In this document: positions 8,833-16,847 of the stretch, piece after piece
How positions within the stretch are numbered: position 1 is the stretch's first letter
Layout: the number at the start of each line of letters is the position of its first letter
DNA from: Nevskia sp964451925
Lineage (GTDB): Bacteria > Pseudomonadota > Gammaproteobacteria > Nevskiales > Nevskiaceae
Assembly: GCA_964451925.1 (NCBI GenBank)
Contig: CAYVKA010000002.1
Location: forward strand, 62,001-126,000
DNA: 64,000 nt
Reading direction: 5' to 3'
Translations under genes and position numbers: made by a program
Notes under the pieces: model-generated
What the model was told of the DNA's origin: nothing
What the model saw: the letters and a program-made list of their open reading frames with translations, nothing else
Databases searched by the model: none

Positions 8833-10042
8833 GTGCGGGGGCCATGTCGGGTGGAAAGGAACGGGAGTGGCGCAGCACTTCCCGGGCGATGAGAGCCTCC
8901 TCGTCGACCGGAACCACGTACGCCGTGATCAGGGACTGCCGATGCGAGATGCGCTGCGGCTGTGATATTTGCAGGCGGTTGGCCGCCGTGTCGAGACGCA
9001 GGCCGCACCATTCCATGCCGGAGCAGATGCGCGCGCGCACTTCCGGCTGGTGCTCGCCGACGCCACCGCCGAAAACCACGGCATCGGCGCCGTTCAGCAC
9101 GGCCAGGTAGGCGCCCAGGTACTTGCGCGCGCGGTGGCAATAGACATCGATCGCCAACCGCGCGCCGGCATGCCCGCGCGCGGCTTCGTCGAGCAGCCGG
9201 CGCATGTCGGAGCCGATGCCGGACAAGCCCTGCAGGCCGCTGCCGCGCTCGAGCAACTCGTACAGGGCCTCCGCGGCCATGCCGCTGCGCAGGCATTCGA
9301 ACAGGATGCCGGGATCCAGGTCGCCGCAACGGGTTGCCATGACCAACCCCTCCAGCGGCGTATACCCCATGCTGGTTTCGACCGGGCGGCCGCCATCGAT
9401 CGCCGCGGCGGAACAGCCGCCGCCGAGCTGAAAGCTGACCAGGCGCGCACGCGCCGGATCGGCGCCGCTGCCGGCGCAATAGCCTTCCAGCATGGAGCGG
9501 TGGGCGAAACCGTGGAAGCCGGAGCGGCGGATGCCCAGGCGCGCGCTCAGTTCGGATGGAACGGCATAGGTGCTCGCCGCCGGCGGCAGGCCGGCGAAGA
9601 AGCCGGTATCGAAGGCCGTATACGCCGGCACGTGCTGGCCCAGTATCGCGCTCGCCGCCTGGATCACGCTGATTTCCGCCTGCTGGTGCAGCGGGGCGAG
9701 AAAGCTCAGCTTGCGCAGTTCGGCCAGCAGCGCGTCATTGACCGGCGCGATCTCACCCAGTGCCGGCTCGCCGTACACCACCCGATGCGCGTGCATCGTC
9801 ACCGGATAGCGCTTGAACACGGACGTTGCCAGGGCCTTCAGGCATTCCTGCACCGCCTGCCGCATGCCGACCACCGGGTGGGCCTGCCGCAAGTCGGTGG
9901 AGCCGCTGCGCAGCCACAGCGCGGCGTCGGCTCCCAGCGACGTGATGCCACCGCGCGCGACCGCCAAAGGCTGTTCGCCGGCGACGTCATACAGCGCGAA
10001 TTTGAGCGACGTGCTCCCGGCATTGAACACCAACAGGCTCAT
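8825..10042 (-). CDS. ackA: Acetate kinase
   Basis: Converts acetyl phosphate and ADP to acetate and ATP in the cytoplasm. The 405-residue protein carries the family motifs: FNAGSTSLKF at the N-terminus, GFHGFAHRSM, and LGGGCSAAAIDGG followed by TSMGYTPLEGL and RCGDLDPG. Several positions differ from the commonest forms (NAGSSSLKF, FHGTSHRYV), so this is a divergent member. The ATG at 10042 overlaps the prs stop as ATGA. No phosphotransacetylase gene is nearby, so its acetyl phosphate most likely comes from the adjacent phosphoketolase. Confidence 0.94.
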   Translation of the reverse strand: MSLLVFNAGSTSLKFALYDVAGEQPLAVARGGITSLGADAALWLRSGSTDLRQAHPVVGMRQAVQECLKALATSVFKRYPVTMHAHRVVYGEPALGEIAPVNDALLAELRKLSFLAPLHQQAEISVIQAASAILGQHVPAYTAFDTGFFAGLPPAASTYAVPSELSARLGIRRSGFHGFAHRSMLEGYCAGSGADPARARLVSFQLGGGCSAAAIDGGRPVETSMGYTPLEGLVMATRCGDLDPGILFECLRSGMAAEALYELLERGSGLQGLSGIGSDMRRLLDEAARGHAGARLAIDVYCHRARKYLGAYLAVLNGADAVVFGGGVGEHQPEVRARICSGMEWCGLRLDTAANRLQISQPQRISHRQSLITAYVVPVDEEALIAREVLRHSRSFPPDMAPAHG

Positions 10043-10974
10043 AGGTCGTCGCCCACCGCGCCCGGCGCCGGTTGCAGTCCGAGCAGGTCGGCGGCTGCCG
10101 CGGCCAGCGGCCGGTGCAGGTCGATGACATTGGAGGCATGGTGTACCGTATTGCAGGTCACCACTGCCTGTGCGCCTTGTTGCCGCAGCTGGTCGGCCGT
10201 GTCCGGCGACAGCAGCGCGTGCACACCGACACAGACCGCCGGGCTGAAGCCGTGAGCGCGCAGCTGCTCCATCGCCGCCATCATGGTATGGCCGCTGGAG
10301 ACGATATCGTCGACCAGCACCGGCGTGCACTGCTGGAATTGCGTCACGTCTCCCAGCCTCACTTCGACGTTGCGGTCGCCGTGACGCACCTTGTTCAACA
10401 CGAAATAGGGACAGGACACCGTCGCCGCCACTTCGCTGGCCCATTGCCGGCTCTCGGCATCCGGGCCGATCACCACCGGGTGTGCCACTCGCGCGCGAAT
10501 CCAGCGCCCGAGCGGCTCGGCCGCGTGCACCACGCGGGTCGGGATGCGGTAGATCTGGTTGAGGTGGTGGATGCGGTGCAGGTGCGGATCCACCGTGACC
10601 AGGCCGTCAAGGAATCCCGACAGCCAGTTGGCGATGTAGCTGGCGCTGACGCCCTCACCCGGATGAAAGCGCTTGTCCTGGCGCATGTAGGGCAGGTAGG
10701 GTGCCACCAGCACCACGCGGCGCGCGCCCAGTTCGCGCAGGTTGCTGGCGGCGAGGTACAGCGTCACCAGCTTGTCGTTGGGGTGATCCAGGGTGCAGGC
10801 CAGCACGACGTCGCGGCCGGCGACGGGACGGGACACGCCGACACGCGTTTCGCCATCCGGAAACTGATGCAGCGCCAGCGCGCTGCGTTCCCCGAGGAGC
10901 GCGCCGGCCAGGGTGTCGGCGAGTTGCTCGTTGCCCGGGAAGCCGAGAACCAGCGGCGACAGGGTGGTGTTCAT
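10039..10974 (-). CDS. prs: Ribose-phosphate pyrophosphokinase (PRPP synthetase family)
   Basis: A 311-residue enzyme of the PRPP synthetase family (ribose 5-phosphate + ATP to PRPP + AMP; the reaction is reversible). The PRPP-binding loop VLVDDIVSSGHT is near residues 217-228, and YLPYMRQDKRF is the conserved ATP-side segment near 113-123. It is somewhat divergent and probably not the housekeeping copy, because it lies inside a catabolic operon and overlaps both neighbours by ATGA. In this setting it may interconvert PRPP and ribose 5-phosphate during nucleotide breakdown (inference). Confidence 0.9.
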   Translation of the reverse strand: MNTTLSPLVLGFPGNEQLADTLAGALLGERSALALHQFPDGETRVGVSRPVAGRDVVLACTLDHPNDKLVTLYLAASNLRELGARRVVLVAPYLPYMRQDKRFHPGEGVSASYIANWLSGFLDGLVTVDPHLHRIHHLNQIYRIPTRVVHAAEPLGRWIRARVAHPVVIGPDAESRQWASEVAATVSCPYFVLNKVRHGDRNVEVRLGDVTQFQQCTPVLVDDIVSSGHTMMAAMEQLRAHGFSPAVCVGVHALLSPDTADQLRQQGAQAVVTCNTVHHASNVIDLHRPLAAAAADLLGLQPAPGAVGDDL

Positions 10975-12476
10975 GCCGGAACCTCGACCGTGATGATGCC
11001 GGGCCGGGCCGCGGCATAGTCCGCGGCATAAGCCAGCTCGCCGGGGGCCTCGGCGTGGATCCGATACAGCGCATCACCGGCCATCACCGGCTGCCCCAGA
11101 TGCGCCAGCAGCTCCACGCCGGCTGCGGGTGCCTGCGGCGCGCCGGCCAGCTTGGCGACGCGCGCCAGCCTCCGGTTGTCGATCGCCGCGACCGTGCCGG
11201 AGCGCTGCGCCAGCACGGGCAGGTGGTGTTTGGCGGACGGCGGCTGGCGCAGGCCGCCCTGGGCGGCGCAGATCGCCTGGAACTTGTTCCAGGCGGCGCC
11301 GCTGTCCAGCGTGGTCCTGGCCAGTTCCCGGCCCTGGCCGCCGGCGGCCTTGCCGCCCAGTTCCAGCAGGTGGCCGGCCAGCATCAGGGCGCGCTCGCGC
11401 AGATCCTGCGGCGCCGCCGGTTCACGGCGCAGCACCGCCAGCACATCATGGGCTTCGAGCGCCGGGCCGATGCCGCGCCCGATCGGCTGCGTTCCGTCGC
11501 TGCAGACCACGCGCACCTTGAGGCCCAGCGTGGTGGATACGGCGAGCAGGCGCCGCTGCAGCTTTTGCGCCGTGGCAGCGTCGCGCACCTTGGCGGTGGG
11601 ACCGACCGGCACGTCGATCAGCAGGTGGCTGGAGCCGGCCGACAGCTTCTTCGACAGGATCGAGGCGGTCAGCTGCCCGCTGCTGTCGAAATCCAGCGGC
11701 CGCTCCACCTGAATCAGCATGTCATCCGCCGGGCTTAGCGCCATCGAGCCGCCCCAGACCACGCAACCGCCCTCGCGCTCCACCACGCGGCGCATGTGCT
11801 CCAGTGTCAGGTCCACCGGCGCCAGCATCTCCATGGTGTCGGCGGTGCCGGCCGGGGAGGTGATGGCGCGCGACGAGGTTTTCGGTATGGTCAGGCCGCA
11901 GGCGGCGGCGATCGGCACGATGATCGGCGTGGTGCGGTTGCCCGGCAGCCCGCCGACGCAATGCTTATCGACTACCGGGCTCTGGTGCCACGCCAGGCGC
12001 GTTCCGGCCGCGGTCATGGCCTGGGTCAGCGCCACGGTTTCGTCGAGCGACATGTTGTCGCCGGCGCAGGCGGTGACGAACGCGGCCACCTCGATCGAGG
12101 AATAGCGCCCGGCGGTGATGTCGTGCACGATCAATTCAAGCTGGGCCAGGCTGAAGGGGCTGCCGTAGATCTTGCTGCGCACGGCCGAGAACGATTCCAC
12201 CGGATCGGGATGGGACACGGCCAGCCCGTCGCCGTCGCCCGCGCCCAGCGCGTTCCAGGCCGCCTCGGTCAGGCCGATCTGGTCCGTGTTGATGATGGCG
12301 CTGCGCACCACGTCCAGCGTGGCGATGACGCTGCGCTGGCCCAGGCTGACACGCACGCGGGCCATGCTCCTGAAGCCCTCGGCGCGGCACACCGGACAAT
12401 CCGCATGCATGAACACCACCGGCTCGCGGTAGCTGTCGATGCCGAGGCGGCAAGCCTTGAGCAGCTGGTTCGGCAT
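10971..12476 (-). CDS. AMP/thymidine phosphorylase-type nucleoside phosphorylase
   Basis: A 501-residue protein of the long DeoA-related family that includes archaeal AMP phosphorylase (TIGR02645 type), with an N-terminal extension before the pyrimidine phosphorylase core. Core motifs are VDKHCVGGLPGNRTT, KTSSRAITSPAGTADTMEML and SDGTQPIGRGIGP. Archaeal relatives convert a nucleoside 5'-monophosphate plus phosphate to base plus ribose 1,5-bisphosphate; whether this one prefers nucleotides or nucleosides cannot be read off. The ATG at 12476 was chosen over an upstream in-frame start that would overlap the RNase gene. It lies 4 bp after the RNase stop. Confidence 0.88.
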   Translation of the reverse strand: MPNQLLKACRLGIDSYREPVVFMHADCPVCRAEGFRSMARVRVSLGQRSVIATLDVVRSAIINTDQIGLTEAAWNALGAGDGDGLAVSHPDPVESFSAVRSKIYGSPFSLAQLELIVHDITAGRYSSIEVAAFVTACAGDNMSLDETVALTQAMTAAGTRLAWHQSPVVDKHCVGGLPGNRTTPIIVPIAAACGLTIPKTSSRAITSPAGTADTMEMLAPVDLTLEHMRRVVEREGGCVVWGGSMALSPADDMLIQVERPLDFDSSGQLTASILSKKLSAGSSHLLIDVPVGPTAKVRDAATAQKLQRRLLAVSTTLGLKVRVVCSDGTQPIGRGIGPALEAHDVLAVLRREPAAPQDLRERALMLAGHLLELGGKAAGGQGRELARTTLDSGAAWNKFQAICAAQGGLRQPPSAKHHLPVLAQRSGTVAAIDNRRLARVAKLAGAPQAPAAGVELLAHLGQPVMAGDALYRIHAEAPGELAYAADYAAARPGIITVEVPA

Positions 12477-12480
12477 GGTC

Positions 12481-13851
12481 CTATACCGCGGCGCCCAGGT
12501 CAGCGCGCTCCAGATAGTCGGGCACCTGGCACGACCAGCGCAAGGTCTCTTCGATGGCATGGCGCAGGGCGTCAGCCGCTTCGGGCTCGCCGTGGGTGAT
12601 GAAGGTGCGCCGCGGCGGTGTGGCGAAACCGCGCAGCCAGTCCAGGATTTCCTGGCGGTCGGCGTGAGCCGACATGTTGCTCATCGCCGCGACTTCCGCG
12701 CGTACCGCCACGTATTCGCCGTGGATCTTGATCGAGCCGGCTCCCGCCTGCAATGCGGCGCCGCGCGTGCCGCCGGCCTGGAAGCCGGTCAGGACGATGG
12801 CATTCTGCGGGTCAGGGGCGAACGCCTTGAGGTGGTGGATGACTCGGCCGCCGGTGGCCATGCCGCTGCCGGCGATGATCAGCATCGGCCCCTTGCGCCG
12901 GTTCAGATCCTTGGACTGCTCGACGGTATTGACCGTGGTCGCCGCCTGCCACATGGCGGCGCACTGCTCGTGCGACAGGCGGTGCTCGCCGGCAAAGCGG
13001 CGGTAGATCGCGGTGGCGTCGACGGCCATCGGGCTGTTGAGGAACACCGGCAGATCGACCGGGATTTCGGCCCGCGCCTTGAGTGTGGCGATGCAGTGCA
13101 TCAGCTCCTGCGTGCGGCCGACGGTGAACGCCGGCACTACGATGACACCGCCGCGCGCGGCGACGCGGCGCACAATGGCGCCCAGTTGCTGCACCGGATC
13201 CGCGGTGTCGTGCAGGCGATTGCCATAGGTCGATTCGATCACCAGGACATCGGCCGGCGGCGGCGGCTCCGGCGGCTGCATCAACAGGTCGTGCGGGCGC
13301 CCCAGGTCGCCGCTGAACAACAGCGTGGTGTCCTGGCCGCGCATGCGCACCATGGCGCTGCCGAGCAGGTGCCCGGCGCGCAGGAAGTCGGCGCGGAAGC
13401 CCGCCGCCGGTTCGAATTCCTCGTGGAAACCGTGCGTCTCGAAGTACTCCAGGCAGCGGAACGCATCCGCCTCGGTGTACAGCGGCAGCGCCGGGCTGTG
13501 CTTGGAGTGGCCGTGCCGGTTGGCGTGCTCGGCATCCTCTTCCTGGATGCGGCCGCTGTCCGGCAGCATGATGCGGCACAGTTCGTAGGTCGCCGCCGTG
13601 CTGATGATGCGCCCGCGGAAGCCGTGCTTGACCAGCAGCGGCAGATAGCCGGAATGATCCAGGTGGGCATGGGTCAGCACCACCGCATCCAGCGTCGTCA
13701 CGTCCACCGGCAATGGCGCCCAGTTGCGCAGGCGCAGTTGCTTGAAACCCTGGAACAGGCCGCAGTCGACCATGATCCGCTTGCCCTGCTGCGTCAGCAG
13801 GTACTTCGATCCGGTAACGGTTCCCGTCGCTCCCAGGAATTGGATTTCCAT
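12481..13851 (-). CDS. Metallo-beta-lactamase/beta-CASP family ribonuclease
   Basis: A 456-residue MBL-fold protein of the beta-CASP (Ysh1/CPSF73-like) group, expected to cleave RNA. The metal-binding motif HAHLDHSG is at residues 61-68, with further conserved parts FSGDLGR, SNMSAHADR and a final ITHGEP. It is the first gene of the operon continuing into phosphorylase, prs, ackA and xfp. An FNR-type box lies 66 bp upstream. A plausible role is release of nucleotides from RNA that the next enzymes degrade, but that is inference from gene order. Confidence 0.92.
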   Translation of the reverse strand: MEIQFLGATGTVTGSKYLLTQQGKRIMVDCGLFQGFKQLRLRNWAPLPVDVTTLDAVVLTHAHLDHSGYLPLLVKHGFRGRIISTAATYELCRIMLPDSGRIQEEDAEHANRHGHSKHSPALPLYTEADAFRCLEYFETHGFHEEFEPAAGFRADFLRAGHLLGSAMVRMRGQDTTLLFSGDLGRPHDLLMQPPEPPPPADVLVIESTYGNRLHDTADPVQQLGAIVRRVAARGGVIVVPAFTVGRTQELMHCIATLKARAEIPVDLPVFLNSPMAVDATAIYRRFAGEHRLSHEQCAAMWQAATTVNTVEQSKDLNRRKGPMLIIAGSGMATGGRVIHHLKAFAPDPQNAIVLTGFQAGGTRGAALQAGAGSIKIHGEYVAVRAEVAAMSNMSAHADRQEILDWLRGFATPPRRTFITHGEPEAADALRHAIEETLRWSCQVPDYLERADLGAAV

Positions 13852-13917
13852 CGCTTTGCGGTTCCTTGCGCCGGTCGATCGGCCGGCGCAGCATCGCCGC
13901 CGGGCACTGGCGGCGCA

Positions 13918-13931
13918 TTGATATGTATCAA
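13918..13931. promoter_or_regulatory. FNR/ANR-type box for the RNase-phosphorylase-prs-ackA-xfp operon
   Basis: TTGATATGTATCAA matches the consensus exactly. It is 66 bp upstream of the first gene (start 13851) and just downstream of the MgtC/DUF4010 gene stop. Confidence 0.78.
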
Positions 13932-13996
13932 GGGCAGGCCTGGCGCCGGCAATACTGCTGCAGCGGAGCCGCCGCGCGGCACCGGATCGGCGCCGC

Positions 13997-15262
13997 TCAG
14001 ATCCAGGCCAGGGGCAGCAATCCGAGCAGGCTCAGGCCGGCCAGCAGAGCCAGGCTCCTGCGTCCGGTCGCGCGGTCGGCCCAGCCGTAGGAATACAGAC
14101 CTTTGACCAGGTTGTTGCTGGCTGTGGCCACCACCACGCTCATCGCGGCCAGCGACAGCGGCGTGGTGCTGCCGGCGGTCTGGGTCATGCCGAGGATGAA
14201 GGGATCGACGTCGGTGATGCCCATCACCCCCGCCAGCGTCAGCACACCGTGCGCCCCGGCGTAGCGGACGACGAAGCCGGTGGCCGTCATCGTCGCCACG
14301 AACACCGCGCTGAAGATCAGCGCTGAAACCGGCTCCAGCGGGTTGCGCGGCGCCGCTTCGGCGACGGGATTGCCGTTCTCGGGGTCCGGGCGGTGTGCCC
14401 ATACCCAGCCGACGCCCAGGCCGCAGGCGGAAAGGATCAGGAACCACGGCGCCAGTATTCCGAACAGCGCTTGGTTGAACACGCCGATCAGAAGCAACAG
14501 GCGCAGGTACATCACCCCGGAAGCCATCAGAATGGCGCCGGACAGCAGGTTCGGGCGGCTGTCGCGCTCCGCGTGCTTGGCTAGGCTGACCGTGGTCACG
14601 GTGGACGAATAGGCGCCGCCGAGGATGGCGGTGAGCAGGATGCCGCCGCGGCCCCGGCTCACCCGCGTGCACACATAACTGCCGTAGGACACCGCGCTGA
14701 CCGCCACCACCACCAGCCAAGCTTTGTAGGGATTGAGATGGAACGGGCCGAAATCGCGGTTGGGCAGCATCGGCAGGATCACCGCCGTGATCAGCAGGAA
14801 CTGCGTGAAGGTGAAGATTTCGCGCGGCGCCATGCGCTGCGCCAGGTTTTCCAGCTGGGCCTTGAGTTCCAGCAGCAGCAGGCTGGCCACGCTGATGGCC
14901 GTGGCGATCCAGTATTGCTCGTGAAACACCAGCGCGCCGACCACGTAAGTGGTCAGCCCGGACAGCTCGGAAGTGATGCCCGCGGTGCTGGCGCTCGACA
15001 GCTTGTGCCAATAGGACAGTACCAGGAACGCCGCGACCACGGCGAAACCCAGTCCGAGCAAGGCCAGCTCCTGCCCGGACAGCAGCGCCATGGAATAGCC
15101 GATCAACCCGATCAGCGGGAAGGAACGCACGCCGCCGAAGGCGTATTGCTCGGTGGAAGCCTTGTGCTCCTCGCGCTCCAGGCCGATGAGGAAGGACAGG
15201 AACAGCACCAGGATGATCTGGATTCCGCCCGGCGGAAGCCATTGCAGCATTTCAGCGTACAT
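13997..15262 (-). CDS. MgtC/SapB family membrane protein with DUF4010 domain
   Basis: A 421-residue integral inner-membrane protein with about 11-12 hydrophobic segments. The N-terminal part (FLIGLEREE, then GGVRSFPLIG) is the MgtC/SapB signature. The C-terminal part is the DUF4010 domain, ending in GMTQTAGSTTPLS and SNNLVKGLYS segments. The transported or sensed substrate is unknown. It overlaps the DUF2061 gene by 11 nt and is the third gene of a membrane-protein operon headed by an FNR-type box. Confidence 0.88.
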   Translation of the reverse strand: MYAEMLQWLPPGGIQIILVLFLSFLIGLEREEHKASTEQYAFGGVRSFPLIGLIGYSMALLSGQELALLGLGFAVVAAFLVLSYWHKLSSASTAGITSELSGLTTYVVGALVFHEQYWIATAISVASLLLLELKAQLENLAQRMAPREIFTFTQFLLITAVILPMLPNRDFGPFHLNPYKAWLVVVAVSAVSYGSYVCTRVSRGRGGILLTAILGGAYSSTVTTVSLAKHAERDSRPNLLSGAILMASGVMYLRLLLLIGVFNQALFGILAPWFLILSACGLGVGWVWAHRPDPENGNPVAEAAPRNPLEPVSALIFSAVFVATMTATGFVVRYAGAHGVLTLAGVMGITDVDPFILGMTQTAGSTTPLSLAAMSVVVATASNNLVKGLYSYGWADRATGRRSLALLAGLSLLGLLPLAWI

Positions 15263-15527
15263 GCGCGACCTCGTTCACGGATGTGCGGCAGCCGGCCACG
15301 GCGGCAGCGGCGGCGGACGGTTCCACGCCCCAGCGGATGCGGGCCCACAGGCGCTCGTGCAGAAAGTAGCCAACGGTCGTGTAGAGATTGCTGATCAGCA
15401 TGAAGCCGGCGGCCGCGGCGACCTTGCCGGTGAGCAGGTAGATCACGGTGAAGTCCAGGCACACGACCAGCGCGCGGTAGGTCAGGGCCTTGACCACCGA
15501 GCGCTTCCGGCTGGCCCAGCCGCTCAA
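15252..15527 (-). CDS. DUF2061 family membrane protein
   Basis: A 91-residue membrane protein with two hydrophobic segments (ALVVCLDFTVIYLLTG and AAGFMLISNLYTTVGYFLHE) matching the DUF2061 pattern, including the conserved KRSVVKALTYR start and HERLWARIRWG. Function unknown. The likely start is a TTG whose last bases overlap the DUF2892 stop (TTGA), implying coupled translation. The C-terminus overlaps the MgtC/DUF4010 start. Confidence 0.75.
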   Translation of the reverse strand: MSGWASRKRSVVKALTYRALVVCLDFTVIYLLTGKVAAAAGFMLISNLYTTVGYFLHERLWARIRWGVEPSAAAAAVAGCRTSVNEVAHVR

Positions 15528-15718
15528 GACTCCGCCTTGTGGCAGGTGCTCAGGCCCAGCAGCTGGTACAAGGGGCACCAGCCCATGGAAGCGGTCAGCA
15601 GCGGCACGATGCCGGCGAGTCCCAGCCAGTGGACCGGGCCTGCGGTCAGGAAAAAGGCCGCCAGCAGAGCGCCGCCCAACAGCAGGCGCAGCAGGCGGTC
15701 GGTGGTTCCCAGGTTCAT
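15524..15718 (-). CDS. DUF2892 family inner-membrane protein
   Basis: A 64-residue protein with two transmembrane helices, of the YgaP-tail/DUF2892 type (MNLGTTDRLLRLLLGG, then GWCPLYQLLGLSTC). Members are found fused to or beside rhodanese proteins; the function is unsettled. The ATG at 15718 gives the typical family start. It is the first gene of a three-gene membrane operon, with an FNR-type box 64 bp upstream. The two Cys residues at the C-terminal side are typical of the family. Confidence 0.8.
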   Translation of the reverse strand: MNLGTTDRLLRLLLGGALLAAFFLTAGPVHWLGLAGIVPLLTASMGWCPLYQLLGLSTCHKAES

Positions 15719-15782
15719 GGCAATAGCGCAACTCTTTGGATTGGCACTGTTGCATGGTGTCGGCGGCGATGATGCAGCCGCA

Positions 15783-15796
15783 ATGATCCATATCAA
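15783..15796. promoter_or_regulatory. FNR/ANR-type box between the DUF2892 operon and the fnr-like gene
   Basis: ATGATCCATATCAA, one mismatch to TTGAT-N4-ATCAA. It is 64 bp from the DUF2892 start and 141 bp from the fnr-like start, so it could serve either direction, including autoregulation of the regulator. Confidence 0.6.
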
Positions 15797-15937
15797 GCCG
15801 GCGCGGCGCCGTTCCCGGCCGCCGCCACGGTGCGGGATTCAATACGTAGTTGCCGCAATCGGCCTGCGGCAACTGCGGATAGGCGCTGAAAGCCGGCAGG
15901 CGCAAGCTGGCGGCACCTGAAAAGAGAGACGATTGCC

Positions 15938-16678
15938 ATGCCCTTCGACGCCGCCCCGCAAGTTGCCAACACCGACTGTCTGGTCTGCCCGGTCCGCAGC
16001 TGCCTGGGCCGGCGCGGCAATCAGCAGCAGACCAGTTCCTGGAGCGAGATGCTGGCGCCGCGTCGTGCCGTGATGCCGGGCTCGGGTTCGCTGCATCGCA
16101 GCGGCGACCGCCTGCGTCAGCTGTTTTCCGTGCGCGGCGGCTGCATCAAGGCCTATACCGTTGATTCTGAAGGAAATGAGCGTATCCGCGGCTTTTACCT
16201 GCCGGGCGACTTGGTGGGTTTGGACGGCCTTTCGGAAGGCGTCTGCCTGTCCACGGCCGCTGCGATAGTGCCGTCGCAGGTTTGTGTCGCCCCGGTGAGC
16301 GATCTGAAGCAGCTGATGGCCCATCAGCCCGAGCTGGCGCAGCGCATGCTGGAGCAGACCAGCCGCGAGTTGGCGCTGGCACTGGCGGTCGGCGGCGACT
16401 ACAGCGCCGAGCAGCGGCTGGCCGCTTTCCTGCTGCACATGCGCGCGCGGATGGACAGCGGCAATGTGCTGCGCCTGCCGATGCCGCAGCGCGATGTGGG
16501 CAACTATCTGCGCCTGGCCACCGAGACGGTGTGCCGCACCCTAAAGAGCATGGAGCGTCGCAGCTGGCTGTCGCTGGCCGACAAGGCAATCCGCATTCTC
16601 GATGAGGCGGCGCTGCGCCAGGTGGCGGAAGCGGTGGGCATCGTGCAGGCGCCGCTGTCCCTGGCCCGGGCGGCCTGA
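15938..16678 (+). CDS. Crp/Fnr family transcriptional regulator (FNR/ANR-like)
   Basis: A 246-residue cyclic-nucleotide-fold regulator with a C-terminal helix-turn-helix. Candidate [4Fe-4S] ligands are Cys14, Cys17 and Cys22 plus Cys116 (SQVCVAP), aligning with E. coli Cys122. The N-terminal spacing is CX2CX4C rather than the CX2CX5C of E. coli FNR. The recognition helix reads ETVCR (196-200) where FNR has ETISR. This keeps the Glu and Arg that read TTGA-type half-sites but puts Cys in place of Ser. It most likely reads the many FNR-type boxes in this window. Sensing of oxygen by a cluster is family knowledge; binding here is inference. Confidence 0.88.
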   Translation: MPFDAAPQVANTDCLVCPVRSCLGRRGNQQQTSSWSEMLAPRRAVMPGSGSLHRSGDRLRQLFSVRGGCIKAYTVDSEGNERIRGFYLPGDLVGLDGLSEGVCLSTAAAIVPSQVCVAPVSDLKQLMAHQPELAQRMLEQTSRELALALAVGGDYSAEQRLAAFLLHMRARMDSGNVLRLPMPQRDVGNYLRLATETVCRTLKSMERRSWLSLADKAIRILDEAALRQVAEAVGIVQAPLSLARAA

Positions 16679-16847
16679 AACTGGCGTTCCGGGCCGTTTC
16701 GGCGGCTCCTTACCAACGAAAAAACCGACATAAAAACCCTTGCTTGTCGGCCGCTCCGGGCGCAATATCTGCGCTGTCGGACTGACCGGTACAGCCGCGG
16801 CGAACTCTAGCTTCGGGGCCGGTCAGCACCCGCCTAGAGGGAAGCTG

